From: a virus | DNA length: 32,633 bases | Strand: one strand, 5' to 3' | Virus record (IMG/VR): IMGVR_UViG_3300041955_001672 | Location: 1-32,633 of that record | Shown here: positions 5,682 through 13,222 of the stretch, in pieces | Position numbering within the stretch: position 1 is the first letter of the stretch | Layout of the letters: every line of letters starts with the position of its first letter | Program-made: the position numbers and the translations under genes | The notes under the pieces: generated by a model | Seen by the model: only the letters and a program-made list of their open reading frames with translations | Told to the model about the DNA's origin: nothing | Database searches by the model: none

Positions 5682-7196
5682 ATGGCTGCCGAACCTAAAA
5701 GCTTACCGCTGACCCCGGAGATCATCAGCGCCGTCCAATGGGCCGCGGGGCGCCGCTTTACGCCCACCGGCACGGGCGCCGCGCCGGGGCAGCCGGACCC
5801 GAGCCAGGATTTCTTCGGGCCCGGGCTGCCCCTGCCGCCCCTGGCCCCCCCCTCCGCCGCCGGCCGCCAGTTCGACTACCCGGTGGGCTACAATCTGCTA
5901 GTCACCCCCCGGGGCGACCTGCCCATCTCGTTTCTGGATCTTAGGAACCTGGCCCAAAACTGCGACCTGGTGCGCCTGGTGATCGAGACCCGCAAGGACC
6001 AGATCAGCAAGATGGGTTGGACCGTGTCCCCCATAGAGTATGGTTCAAAGTTCAAAGTTAAAAGTTCAAAGTTAAAAAGCAAAAAACCTTCTGCGGAGGC
6101 GGAGGGCCAGGCCAAAGAGGCCACCGCCCTCCTGAAGCGCCCCGACGGGATGCACTCCTTCAACGCCTGGATGCGGATGCTCCTGGAAGACATGCTGGTG
6201 ATCGACGCGGCCACCCTCTACCCCAGGCTAACCCGCGGGGGCAGCCTCTATGCCCTGGAGGTGGTGGACGGCGCCACTATCCGCCCCATCGTCGATGAGG
6301 GCGGCCGTACCCCGCTCCCTCCGGCCCCGGCCTATCAGCAGATCATCAAGGGCCTGCCGGCCACCGACTACACCCGGGAGGAGCTGCTCTATTATCCCCG
6401 CAACCTTTTGAGCTGGCGCATCTACGGCTTCTCGCCGGTGGAGCAGATCATCATCATCACCAACATCATCCTGCGGCGCCAGATGCACCTCCTGCAATAC
6501 TACACCGACGGCAACCTGCCCGACGCCCTGATGGAGGTGCCGGAGAACTGGTCCACCGCCCAAATCGCCGAGTTCCAGCAATACTGGGACGCCCTGCACG
6601 CGGGCAATACCGCCCAGCGGCGCCGGGGCAAATGGGTGCCCCACGGCATGACCCCGCACCTGATGAAGGAGGGGGATCTGAAGTCCCCCATCGACGAATG
6701 GTTCGCCCGGGTGGTGTGCTACGCCTTTTCGGTGTCGCCCCAGCCCTTCGTGCAGACGATCAACCGGGCCACCGCCGAGACTGCCCAGGAGGCGGCCCTG
6801 AGCGAGGGGCTGGCGCCCCTAATGGAATGGATGGCGGACTTCATCAACTACGTCCTCCAGGGCTTCGGGTTCGACCAGGTGGAGTTCGTCTGGGAACAGG
6901 ACACCGCCATCGACCCCCAGGTGCAGGCCCAGATCGACGACCTGGACGCGCGCAATGGCATCAGGCTGCGGAGCGAGATCCGGGCCTCCCGGGGCCTGGA
7001 GGACGACGGGACCCCGGATTTCATCATGACCGCCCAGGGGGCGGTGCTGGTGAGCGAGATCGGCAAGGAGAGTAGTGGCACAGGCGTCTCGCCTGTGGCG
7101 CCTCCGGAAGAGGAAACGCTTCCGGAAGAGGAAGCGGCGGCGGAAGGCAAAGGGCAAAAGGTAGATTGGCCCCTTAGCAGAGACAAAATACGGTAA
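5682..7196 (+). CDS. Phage portal protein
   Basis: The predicted 504-aa portal would form the dodecameric DNA channel at the capsid vertex. Supporting features are the position right after terL, the length, and portal-like blocks: LAQNCDLVRLVIETRKDQI (89-107), a helical stem region with LRRQMHLLQYYTDGNLPDALMEVP, and FSVSPQPFVQTINRATAETAQ, the conserved portal crown/wing signature. The N-terminal 60 residues are Pro/Gly-rich and probably disordered. Residues 121-135 (GSKFKVKSSKLKSKK) come from an in-frame heptad array. The C-terminal tail contains a palindrome-encoded GTGVSPVA and a Glu-rich stretch. The start is ATG 5682, with only a weak ribosome binding site (GGGAAATAAATA). Confidence 0.88.
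   Translation: MAAEPKSLPLTPEIISAVQWAAGRRFTPTGTGAAPGQPDPSQDFFGPGLPLPPLAPPSAAGRQFDYPVGYNLLVTPRGDLPISFLDLRNLAQNCDLVRLVIETRKDQISKMGWTVSPIEYGSKFKVKSSKLKSKKPSAEAEGQAKEATALLKRPDGMHSFNAWMRMLLEDMLVIDAATLYPRLTRGGSLYALEVVDGATIRPIVDEGGRTPLPPAPAYQQIIKGLPATDYTREELLYYPRNLLSWRIYGFSPVEQIIIITNIILRRQMHLLQYYTDGNLPDALMEVPENWSTAQIAEFQQYWDALHAGNTAQRRRGKWVPHGMTPHLMKEGDLKSPIDEWFARVVCYAFSVSPQPFVQTINRATAETAQEAALSEGLAPLMEWMADFINYVLQGFGFDQVEFVWEQDTAIDPQVQAQIDDLDARNGIRLRSEIRASRGLEDDGTPDFIMTAQGAVLVSEIGKESSGTGVSPVAPPEEETLPEEEAAAEGKGQKVDWPLSRDKIR
6043..6083. repeat. Heptad array H7 inside the portal gene
   Basis: Tandem TTCAAAG / TTAAAAG units of the same family as the intergenic array H2 lie within the portal reading frame and encode a Lys/Ser-rich peptide of 7-residue period. 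Confidence 0.85.
7075..7099. repeat. Short palindrome G3 inside the portal gene
   Basis: GGCACAGGCG-TCT-CGCCTGTGGC is a near-perfect inverted repeat at the 3' end of the portal gene, in frame. It resembles the other GC-rich palindromes in use but not in sequence. Confidence 0.65.
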
Positions 7197-7226
7197 ACGG
7201 CAAAACAGAAAAAAACCAGAGGGATT

Positions 7227-7991
7227 ATGCAAAAGGAATATCCCCACCCTGACCCGCCCGGCCCGCCGCCTGCGCCCGTGAATCTCAAGATCGAGGCGGT
7301 CACCACCTGCGTCTCCTACGGCGATTATCTGGCCTGGACGCTGCCGGCCAATAAGCAGCACTTCAACCGGATGGTAGTGGTCACCCGGCCCGACGATAAG
7401 CTTACGCAACTCGTGTGCGCCTATTACCACGTCGAGTGCTACCCCACCTACGACTGGCACCGGAATGACGACGCCTTCAACAAGGCCAAGGGCATCAATT
7501 ACGGCCTGTCGCAATTGGCCAAAGATGGCTGGGTGGCGCACCTGGACGCCGATATCTACCTGCCGCCCCGCACCCGGGCCATCCTGCAGCGCATCTCTCT
7601 GGACCAGGCCTCCCTTTACGGCATCGACCGCATGGAGTGCAAGAGCTTTGCCGATTGGATCAAATTCCTGGGCGCCCCGCCTCTCCAGCACGAATGGGAG
7701 ATCTTCGTCCATCCCCGGCCCTTCCCGCTGGCCGTGCGCATCGCCACGCTGGACCGGGACGGCTATGTGCCCATCGGCTTTTTTCAATTATGGAATCCCA
7801 AGGGCTCGGGGGTTTCCCATTATCCCGAGCACCATACCACCGCGGCCCGGAGCGATATGCTGTTCGCCATGCAGTGGCCCCGGGATAAGCGCCATTTGCT
7901 TCCGGAAATCATCGCCATCCATCTCGAAAGCGAGTGCGTAGAAATGGGGGCCAACTGGGAAGGAAGGCAGACAAAACCCTTCAGCCTGTAA
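7227..7991 (+). CDS. Glycosyltransferase-like protein (GT-A fold) in the head module
   Basis: This is a 254-aa protein. The N-terminal 20 residues are Pro-rich. Then follow a beta-strand start (LKIEAVTTCVSYGDYL), a nucleotide-sugar-type block (MVVVTRPDD) and HLDADIYLP, with an acidic DAD at residues 107-109 in the position of the DxD metal/UDP-sugar motif of GT-A enzymes. The 85-100 region (FNKAKGINYGL) matches the helix that usually precedes DxD in family-2-like transferases. No membrane segment is seen. The substrate is unknown; capsid, phage DNA or host surface glycans are candidates. The start is ATG 7227 after CCAGAGGGATT, 30 nt after the portal stop. It lies between portal and prohead protease, which points to a head-linked or moron role (inference). 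Confidence 0.7.
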   Translation: MQKEYPHPDPPGPPPAPVNLKIEAVTTCVSYGDYLAWTLPANKQHFNRMVVVTRPDDKLTQLVCAYYHVECYPTYDWHRNDDAFNKAKGINYGLSQLAKDGWVAHLDADIYLPPRTRAILQRISLDQASLYGIDRMECKSFADWIKFLGAPPLQHEWEIFVHPRPFPLAVRIATLDRDGYVPIGFFQLWNPKGSGVSHYPEHHTTAARSDMLFAMQWPRDKRHLLPEIIAIHLESECVEMGANWEGRQTKPFSL

Positions 7992-7998
7992 GGGCCGG

Positions 7999-8027
7999 TA
8001 GGGGCGGGTTTAAAACCCGCCCGTACA
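7999..8027. repeat. GC-rich palindrome G4
   Basis: GTAGGGGCGGG-TTTAAAA-CCCGCCCGTAC is nearly perfect and lies in the gap after the glycosyltransferase-like gene. Confidence 0.9.
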
Positions 8028-8065
8028 GGCAAAATCAAAATCAAGGGAGCCAAAGGAGAGGTGGC

Positions 8066-8326
8066 ATGAAAAAGCTAATCATTATCGCACTGATGGTCTT
8101 CATCGGGTGTTGCCAGGTTCCCATTTCAAAGGCTCAGGCGCAAACAATGGTCCCCTTCGAGATGATGCCGGACAGCCTCGGCCATGCCACCACCCAGGTG
8201 CCGCCCGCCAGCCGGTTCATCACCAAACCATTCCCTGACGGCCAGCACGGCCAAAACCGGCTGATAGAATTTGTCGATATTAGTGGCACCTTCTACGAAG
8301 TCTGCCGCAGCACATCGGCTTTCTAA
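8066..8326 (+). CDS. Small secreted protein, unknown function
   Basis: The protein has 86 aa and a Sec-type signal peptide: KK, a hydrophobic core LIIIALMVFIGCC, and a likely cleavage near SKAQAQ (about residue 26). The core contains CC, but no clean lipobox is seen. The mature part is about 60 aa, polar, with no known motif. ATG 8066 is chosen because AAAGGAGAGGTGGC precedes it and the signal peptide begins there; the in-frame upstream extension runs through palindrome G4. It is one of several exported products in this phage cluster. Its function is not recognised. Confidence 0.65.
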   Translation: MKKLIIIALMVFIGCCQVPISKAQAQTMVPFEMMPDSLGHATTQVPPASRFITKPFPDGQHGQNRLIEFVDISGTFYEVCRSTSAF

Positions 8327-8364
8327 GAAGGAAATATGTTCAGGATTTTGGCAGCAGCACTATC

Positions 8365-8389
8365 TAGGGCAGGTTTAAAACCCGCCCCA
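8365..8389. repeat. GC-rich palindrome G5
   Basis: TAGGGCAGG-TTTAAAA-CCCGCCCC is a diverged member of the GC-rich palindrome family, lying between the small secreted protein and the protease gene. Confidence 0.7.
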
Positions 8390-8432
8390 CCGAACCGAAA
8401 AGCGAAAACTGTCTTAATAAACCGGAGATTAT

Positions 8433-9896
8433 ATGCAAAAAATCATGTTCGCCCAATTCGTCAAGGTCAATGAAGCCACCGGGGAGTTTACCGGCATCGC
8501 CGCGGAGGAGATCCCCGACCAGGCCGGGGAGATCTTCGACTACGAGGCCAGCAAGCCCTTAATCAAGGCCTGGTCGGATGATTCCTTTGAGCACAGCGGC
8601 GGCAAATCCCGGGGCAACCTCCGGGCCATGCACGACCCCAAGCGGGCCGCGGGCCTGCTCACCGCCATCAACTTCAATGATGAGTTGAAGCGCGTCGAGG
8701 TCAGCGGCCAGGTGGTGGATACCGAGGAGCTGGCGAAACTGACCAAAGGCGTCTATACCGGGCTGTCCTTCGGCGGCTCCTACGCCTGGCGCAAGCAGGA
8801 GGGCATCCACGTGCGCTACGCCGCCAAACCCGTGGAGCTGTCCCTGGCCGACAAGCCCTGCGTCCCCACCGCCCGCTTCACCCTGGTGAAGGCCGACGGC
8901 TCCGAGGTGGAGATGGGCTTTGAAAAAGTTGCGGCCCGGGCCGACACCGACCCCAAGGAAGGCGAGAAGAAATACGGGGACGTGAAGTTCGCCGACGAGA
9001 AGAACAAGAAATATCCCATCGACACCGAGAAGCACATCCGGGCAGCCTGGAACTACATCAATAAGGCCAAAAACGCCGCCAAATATGACGCTGAGGACCT
9101 GAAGACCATCAGGGGCAAGATCATTGCCGCCTGGAAGGAGAAGATCGACAAGGAAGGGCCGCCCTCTGCGGAGAAAACCGTAGGGGCCGGCTCTGCCGGC
9201 CCGGGCGGCGGAACGCCGCCCCTACAAAAGGGCCTCTACACAGTGAGCTATTTTGCGCAGATGATCGAAAGCCTCACCGACCTGGCCAACAGCGTTGACT
9301 GGGAGGCGGCCGCCGAGATGGACGACTCGCCGCTCCCCGGGCAATTCAAGGAATGGCTGGCCTCGGGCTGCGAGATCCTCAAGGCGATGGCCGCCGAGGA
9401 GCTGGACGAGCTGCTCAGCGACTTGAGCAAGGCCGTAGGGGCCGGCTCTGCCGGCTCGGGCGGGGAAACCCCGCCCCTACAAAAGGCCGGCGCCCGCCAC
9501 AGCAAAGCCGACCAGGACCATATCCAGGCGGTCCATGACCATTCCGTCGATCTCGGGGCCGATTGCGGAGGCGCGGAGAAGGCCGCGGGGGGGCGGGTAA
9601 AACCCGCCCCTACAGAAGATCTGGCCAAGACCCTGGAGGAACGGACCCAAGCGCTCTCGAAACTCGAAACTCGGAACTCGGAACTCGAAACCGACCTGGC
9701 CAAGATCTCCGGCGAAAAGGAGGCCCTGGCCGCCGAAGTGGAAAAGCTCAGGGCCGAGCCGGCCCCGGCCAAGGGCGCCCTCAAGGCGGTCCCCAAGGAA
9801 GGGGATACTCTGAATAAGACCACTGAGACCGAGGAGCCCCGGACCGCCCTGGATGAGGTGGTGGCGGCCCGGCAGAAGCCGTTCTTAATCAAGTGA
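8433..9896 (+). CDS. Prohead protease fused to scaffold-like C-terminus
   Basis: This 487-aa protein comes just before the capsid gene. The N-terminal 165 residues look like an XkdF/S78-type head maturation protease: a His in AMHDPKRAAG (H67) and a Ser in VYTGLSFGG (S112) fit the His/Ser catalytic pattern. Residues about 185-235 (KKYPIDTEKHIRAAWNYINKAKN, then AEDLKTIRGKI) match the DUF6582 module often found in these proteases. The C-terminal third is Glu/Ala/Lys-rich coiled coil (about 400-450), typical of an internal scaffold that is degraded during maturation. Three GC-rich palindromes and one heptad array are in frame in the C-terminal half, adding peptides such as VGAGSAGSGGETPPLQK. The start is ATG 8433 after CCGGAGATTAT. 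Confidence 0.82.
   Translation: MQKIMFAQFVKVNEATGEFTGIAAEEIPDQAGEIFDYEASKPLIKAWSDDSFEHSGGKSRGNLRAMHDPKRAAGLLTAINFNDELKRVEVSGQVVDTEELAKLTKGVYTGLSFGGSYAWRKQEGIHVRYAAKPVELSLADKPCVPTARFTLVKADGSEVEMGFEKVAARADTDPKEGEKKYGDVKFADEKNKKYPIDTEKHIRAAWNYINKAKNAAKYDAEDLKTIRGKIIAAWKEKIDKEGPPSAEKTVGAGSAGPGGGTPPLQKGLYTVSYFAQMIESLTDLANSVDWEAAAEMDDSPLPGQFKEWLASGCEILKAMAAEELDELLSDLSKAVGAGSAGSGGETPPLQKAGARHSKADQDHIQAVHDHSVDLGADCGGAEKAAGGRVKPAPTEDLAKTLEERTQALSKLETRNSELETDLAKISGEKEALAAEVEKLRAEPAPAKGALKAVPKEGDTLNKTTETEEPRTALDEVVAARQKPFLIK
9180..9225. repeat. GC-rich double palindrome G6 inside the protease/scaffold gene
   Basis: GGGGCCGGCTCTGCCGGCCC plus GGGCGGCGGAACGCCGCCCC are bounded by GTA...TAC, in frame. Confidence 0.9.
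9435..9480. repeat. GC-rich double palindrome G7 inside the protease/scaffold gene
   Basis: It has the same left half as G6 (GGGGCCGGCTCTGCCGGC) but a different right half (GGGCGGGGAAACCCCGCCC). It is in frame and encodes almost the same peptide as G6. Confidence 0.9.
9590..9613. repeat. GC-rich palindrome G8 inside the protease/scaffold gene
   Basis: GGGGCGGG-TAAAA-CCCGCCCCTAC lies in frame and encodes GRVKPAPT. Confidence 0.85.
9656..9692. repeat. Heptad array H8 inside the protease/scaffold gene
   Basis: Tandem AACTCGA/AACTCGG units are in frame and encode SKLETRNSELET, a 7-residue-period peptide lying within the coiled-coil region. Confidence 0.8.
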
Positions 9897-9973
9897 GCAG
9901 TGAGCGGTGAGCAGTGAGCAGTAAAGGCAAAGGCAAAAACCACTGATTACTGATCACTGGCAACTGGCAACTA
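9893..9973. repeat. Heptad stem-loop H9
   Basis: Left units GTGAGCA/GTGAGCG begin overlapping the stop codon, followed by an AAAGGCAAAGGCAAAAAC centre. Right units (ACTGATT, ACTGATC, ACTGGCA) run up to the region of the capsid ribosome binding site. Confidence 0.9.
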
Positions 9974-10000
9974 ACAAATAACCGAAAACCGGAGGCTATA

Positions 10001-11503
10001 ATGAACCCCACCGCTGAAACCCTCGAACTTCTGAAAAGCGCCAAGGTCCTGGACGCTGCCGAACTTGCCAAGGCGGGCATTAGCATCGCCCAGGGCCTGG
10101 TGGCCTACGACCTGGAACCCGCGGCCAAAAAACTCTATCCCTTGATCACGCCGCTGCGGAACAGCATCTCCCGGGTCGGCGGCGGCGTCGGCACTGCGGT
10201 GCACTGGCTGTCGGTCACCGGCATCAACGTGGCCCGCCTCTCCCCGGGCGTCTCCGAGGGGAAGCGCGGCGGCGCGGTGTCCCTGAACACCACCAGCAAC
10301 ATGGCGGCCTACAAGACCCTGGGCCACGAATCGTTCGTGACCTTCGAGGCCGAAGAGGCTAGCCTCCCCGGCACCGACAACCGGGCCCTGGCGATCCTCA
10401 CCACCCTGCAATCCCTGATGCAGTCCGAGGAAATGGTACTCCTGGGCGGCAACGGCGACCTGGCCCTGGGGCCCACCCCCATCCCAACCCTGGCGAACGT
10501 GCTCACCGGGGGCGCCCTGGCCGCCAACACCGCCTTTGCGGTGGTCTGCGTGGCCCTCACCCTGGAAGGCTACCTGGCCGCCTCGGTGCCCAGCGGCATT
10601 CAGTTGAACATCACCCGCGACAACGCCGACGGCAGCACCGACACCTACGGCGGCGGCGCGGCCCAGGCGAGCACCCCGGCCACCCTCACCACCGCCAACG
10701 ACGGCAACGCCACCCACGGCCTCAAGGCCAGCGTGGCCCCGGTCAACGGGGCGATGGCCTACGCCTGGTTCTGGGGGCCGGCCGCGGGGCCTCAGCTCTT
10801 AGGGGCCATCACCACCATCAACAGCGTCCTCATCCTGGCCGCGGCCTCGGGGACCCAGACCGCCGCCAGCCTCCCGGCCGCGGACAACAGCGTCAATGGC
10901 CTGCTGTTCGACGGCCTCATCACCCAGATCTGCACCCCCGGCTTCGGCTCCTATGTCTACCGGATGGCCACCGGCACGCCGGGGACCGGAACCCCGCTGA
11001 CCCCCGACGGGGCCGGTGGCATCGTCGAGATCAACGAGGCCCTGGAGGCCTTCTGGAACAACTACCGCCTGAGCCCGGATATCATGTACGTCAACGCCCA
11101 GGAGCTGCTGAACATCACCGCCAAGGTGATCGCCGGCGGGGGCGCCCCCCTGTTCCGCTTCAACGTGGACGCCCAACAGGGCGCGGTGGCCGACGTCACC
11201 CTGACCGCGGGCTCGGTGATCGGCTCCTATCTCAACAAGTTCACGATGGGCGGCGGCCAGTTGGTGCGGGTGATGCTGCACCCCAACCTGCCGCCGGGCA
11301 CCATCCTCTTCCGGTGCGAGCGGATTCCCTATCCCCTCACCGACGTCACCAACATCATCCAGGTGAAGACCAGGCGGGAATACTACCAGATCGAATGGCC
11401 GATCCGGACCCGGCAGTGGGAGAGCGGGGTTTATTACTCCGGCGTGCTCCAGAACTACTTCCCGCCGGCCTTCGGGGCGATTTTTAATATCGCCAACGGC
11501 TAA
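10001..11503 (+). CDS. Major capsid protein
   Basis: The 500-aa protein follows the prohead protease, the standard place for an HK97-fold major capsid protein. The N-terminal arm (about 1-45) is helical. The segment KLYPLITPLRNSISRVGG and the C-terminal YYQIEWPIRTRQWESGVYYSGVLQNYFP read like capsid shell strands. Residues about 165-300 are Ala/Thr/Gly-rich beta-type sequence (ASVPSGIQLNITRDNADG, NGAMAYAWFWGP) that looks like an inserted decoration or Ig-like domain. That would explain a length above the usual 300-400 aa. ATG 10001 follows CCGGAGGCTATA. The assignment rests on position, length and sequence character rather than a short motif. Confidence 0.82.
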   Translation: MNPTAETLELLKSAKVLDAAELAKAGISIAQGLVAYDLEPAAKKLYPLITPLRNSISRVGGGVGTAVHWLSVTGINVARLSPGVSEGKRGGAVSLNTTSNMAAYKTLGHESFVTFEAEEASLPGTDNRALAILTTLQSLMQSEEMVLLGGNGDLALGPTPIPTLANVLTGGALAANTAFAVVCVALTLEGYLAASVPSGIQLNITRDNADGSTDTYGGGAAQASTPATLTTANDGNATHGLKASVAPVNGAMAYAWFWGPAAGPQLLGAITTINSVLILAAASGTQTAASLPAADNSVNGLLFDGLITQICTPGFGSYVYRMATGTPGTGTPLTPDGAGGIVEINEALEAFWNNYRLSPDIMYVNAQELLNITAKVIAGGGAPLFRFNVDAQQGAVADVTLTAGSVIGSYLNKFTMGGGQLVRVMLHPNLPPGTILFRCERIPYPLTDVTNIIQVKTRREYYQIEWPIRTRQWESGVYYSGVLQNYFPPAFGAIFNIANG

Positions 11504-11508
11504 AAAAG

Positions 11509-11637
11509 AGTGAGCAGTGAGCAGTAAAGGCAACGGCAAAAATCATTACAAAAATGGAAAACGTAGAGCTGCGATCGGAACTCAAGATTTTTCCAAAATG
11601 TAAAAAACTGATCACTGATCACTGATCACTGATCACA
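11509..11637. repeat. Heptad stem-loop H10
   Basis: Left GTGAGCA units, right ACTGATC units repeated four times, and an unusually long centre. The centre itself contains a partial inverted repeat (TTACAAAAATGGAAAA against TTTTCCAAAATGTAA). Confidence 0.9.
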
Positions 11638-11647
11638 GGAGGTAATC

Positions 11648-11872
11648 ATGGTGCGACTAAAGGCCGACCCCAACGTGGGCGGCGTGAGCTATGGCGGCCA
11701 GGAATATCCGCTGGTCAAAGGATGCATGGAAGTGCCGGAGGAGGCCGCCCGGGAGCTTCTCGGCTTCGGCTGGGGGTTTACCCTGGCCTCCCGGCAGCCG
11801 GCCCCGGAGGCGCCCCAGGGGGGGAACGGCGAGCCTGCCCCGGAGCCTTTCCCCGACAAATCCAAAAAATAG
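11648..11872 (+). CDS. Small head-module protein, unknown function
   Basis: The 74-aa protein is encoded directly after the capsid gene. A short beta-type N-terminal half (VGGVSYGGQEYPLVKGCMEVPEEAARELLGFGWGF) looks folded; the C-terminal third is Pro/Gly/Glu-rich and probably disordered. Similar small proteins after the capsid gene in siphophages are connector- or decoration-associated, but no family is certain here. There is a strong ribosome binding site (CAGGAGGTAATC) before ATG 11648. Confidence 0.7.
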   Translation: MVRLKADPNVGGVSYGGQEYPLVKGCMEVPEEAARELLGFGWGFTLASRQPAPEAPQGGNGEPAPEPFPDKSKK

Positions 11873-11884
11873 GGGGGAGGGGTT

Positions 11885-11912
11885 GTAGGGGCGGCTTCCA
11901 GCCGCCCATGTA
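11885..11912. repeat. GC-rich palindrome G9
   Basis: GTAGGGGCGGC-TTCCA-GCCGCCC is the left half of a double palindrome; the right half is replaced by GTAGGGCCGG. Confidence 0.8.
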
Positions 11913-11943
11913 GGGCCGGAAAGCCCGAATAATGGAGGATTAA

Positions 11944-12174
11944 ATGCGATACGAACCCTGGGATAAAGAAGTCCTGCCAGAGCCGCTCCTTGACCAATTG
12001 ACAATGGATTGCACCTGCGGCACCCATAGTTGTCTGGCCTGCAACGGCCTGCTTGAGGTAACACTTCGGCAAGCCATACGCTGGAACATGATTACGAAGG
12101 AGCAAGCCCTGGCTAAAGTTGAAAATTATAAAAAGAAATCCCCTCCCCCTTCGAGGGGGAGAGGGTTAGGGTGA
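11944..12174 (+). CDS. Small Cys-rich protein, possible zinc ribbon-like
   Basis: The protein has 76 aa. Four Cys and a His are packed in DCTCGTHSCLACNGL (about residues 22-36; CxC-x2-HxC-x2-C), which suggests metal binding. It is followed by a helical RQAIRWNMITKEQALAKVENYKKK. The last 12 residues (PPPSRGRGLG) are encoded by hairpin repeat P1 and are probably an accidental tail. The ribosome binding site is good (ATGGAGGATTAA) for ATG 11944. No family is recognised; it sits in the head-tail junction region of the cluster. Confidence 0.6.
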   Translation: MRYEPWDKEVLPEPLLDQLTMDCTCGTHSCLACNGLLEVTLRQAIRWNMITKEQALAKVENYKKKSPPPSRGRGLG

Positions 12175-12182
12175 GGGGGTGG
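12140..12182. repeat. Pyrimidine/purine hairpin P1
   Basis: CCCCTCCCCCTTCGAGGGGGAGAGGG forms a hairpin followed by TTAGGGTGAGGGGGTGGCA. A near-identical tail precedes the NlpC/P60 gene at 19951; here it supplies the purine-rich leader of the next small gene. Confidence 0.85.
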
Positions 12183-12361
12183 CAAAGATGGCTGAATTAT
12201 CCCCGGAAGCGCAAAGGATGATTCGCGACCTCAAATACCGCAAGGTCGATCCGGCGCAGAAATGCACCCAGATCATCGAGGCGGCGCTCAAGGAATACGG
12301 CTGTTTTTTTGAGGTGGTAATGATCCCCCAGGTGACGGTGAAACTTAAACCAAAAGCGTAG
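12179..12361 (+). CDS. Small protein, unknown function
   Basis: The protein has 60 aa and is basic (LSPEAQRMIRDLKYRKVDPAQKC...), with a C-terminal beta-type end (FFEVVMIPQVTVKLKP). The start is GTG 12179 or ATG 12188. Both lie just after GTGAGGGGGTGG from repeat P1, which would serve as the ribosome binding site. No known domain is seen. It could take part in the head-tail junction by position only. Confidence 0.55.
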   Translation: MAKMAELSPEAQRMIRDLKYRKVDPAQKCTQIIEAALKEYGCFFEVVMIPQVTVKLKPKA

Positions 12362-12404
12362 GGGCCCGGTCTTGCCGCCCCGGGCGGCTGGAAGCCGCCC
12401 CTAC
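12358..12404. repeat. GC-rich double palindrome G10
   Basis: A GTAGGGGCCCGGTC... half is joined to GGGCGGCTGGAAGCCGCCCCTAC. It lies between two genes, and the next start codon is 13 nt past its end. Confidence 0.9.
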
Positions 12405-12416
12405 GGAGAGGCAAAA

Positions 12417-13019
12417 ATGGATCTCACCACACTGGCCAACGCCAAGCAATGGCTCGGGATTTCGAGCGATACCGACGACGACCTGCTGACGCGCCTGATC
12501 ACCGCGGCCAGCTTCTTCATCGAGACCTACCTGAGCCGCCGCCTGGGCAGCCAGGATTACCTGGAGATCAGGGACGGCACCGGCGGCCAGGTCATGAACT
12601 TTCGGGAGTACCCGGTGACCGCGGTGGCCGGGGTCGCGGTGAACGGCGTTTCCCTACCCCCGGCGCCGGACACCGTGACCCCAGGCTATCGCTTTACCCG
12701 GACCCAGATCATCTTGCAGGGCCATCGCTTCACCCAGGGCTACGGCAACGTCACCCTGAACTACACCGCGGGCTATGGGCCGCCCACCGGCGGCTGGTTC
12801 GAGGACGCCTGGCTTACCGCCGGGGAGGGGGATGCGATCTTCCCCTTCGACCTGGAGCAGGCGTGCATCGAATTGATCTCCTGGCGCTACAACGAGCGCC
12901 AGCACATCGGCCAGAGCGGCAAATCCCTGGAAGGGGCCAACGTCACCTACAGCGTCCAGGACCTGCCCCCGGACGTCAAAACGGTGCTGGACCGTTACCG
13001 CCGCGTGGTGCCGGTGTAG
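12417..13019 (+). CDS. Head-tail connector (gp6-like adaptor)
   Basis: The 200-aa protein starts with the connector pattern: TLANAKQWLGISSDTDDDLLTRLITAASFFIETYLSRRL (alpha-helical, residues 4-42). A beta insertion follows (FREYPVTAVAGVAVNGV), and a second helical part AFE-type (PFDLEQACIELISWRYNERQH, then DVKTVLDRYRRVVP) closes it. This helix-beta-helix layout is that of HK97 gp6/phage adaptor proteins, which form the ring under the portal. ATG 12417 is preferred to the upstream in-frame ATG 12372, which lies within palindrome G10. GGAGAGGCAAAA precedes 12417. Confidence 0.82.
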   Translation: MDLTTLANAKQWLGISSDTDDDLLTRLITAASFFIETYLSRRLGSQDYLEIRDGTGGQVMNFREYPVTAVAGVAVNGVSLPPAPDTVTPGYRFTRTQIILQGHRFTQGYGNVTLNYTAGYGPPTGGWFEDAWLTAGEGDAIFPFDLEQACIELISWRYNERQHIGQSGKSLEGANVTYSVQDLPPDVKTVLDRYRRVVPV

Positions 13020-13062
13020 GGGCGGCATCCTGCCGCCCTGGGCGGCTGGAAGCCGCCCCTAC
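13016..13062. repeat. GC-rich double palindrome G11
   Basis: GTAGGGGCGGCATCCTGCCGCC joined to GGGCGGCTGGAAGCCGCCCCTAC. It overlaps the stop codon of the connector gene. The right half is identical to that of G10. Confidence 0.9.
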
Positions 13063-13078
13063 AGAGAGGATCATCGAG

Positions 13079-13222
13079 ATGGAAGAACCAAAATTGATTT
13101 CGAACATCACCCACGGATGGATTTGGGAAATGCGCAAGCTTGCCAAGGCTCTGAGCATTGAGGAAATTCCCTGGCAGAAGATTATCGCACTCCTTCATCC
13201 GCAGCTAACCGGGGATAATTGA
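13079..13222 (+). CDS. Very small protein, unknown function
   Basis: The protein has 47 aa, with two amphipathic helices (GWIWEMRKLAKAL and WQKIIALLHPQL). The start is ATG 13079 after AGAGAGGATCATCGAG; the stop is followed at once by heptad array H11. The spacing between palindrome and array, the ribosome binding site and the protein-like composition favour a real gene, but there is no family match. Confidence 0.5.
   Translation: MEEPKLISNITHGWIWEMRKLAKALSIEEIPWQKIIALLHPQLTGDN

Noticed and set aside
9893-9973. CRISPR array interpretation of the repeats
   Set aside because: Units are 7 nt and degenerate, there is no constant repeat/spacer alternation, and no cas gene is present.
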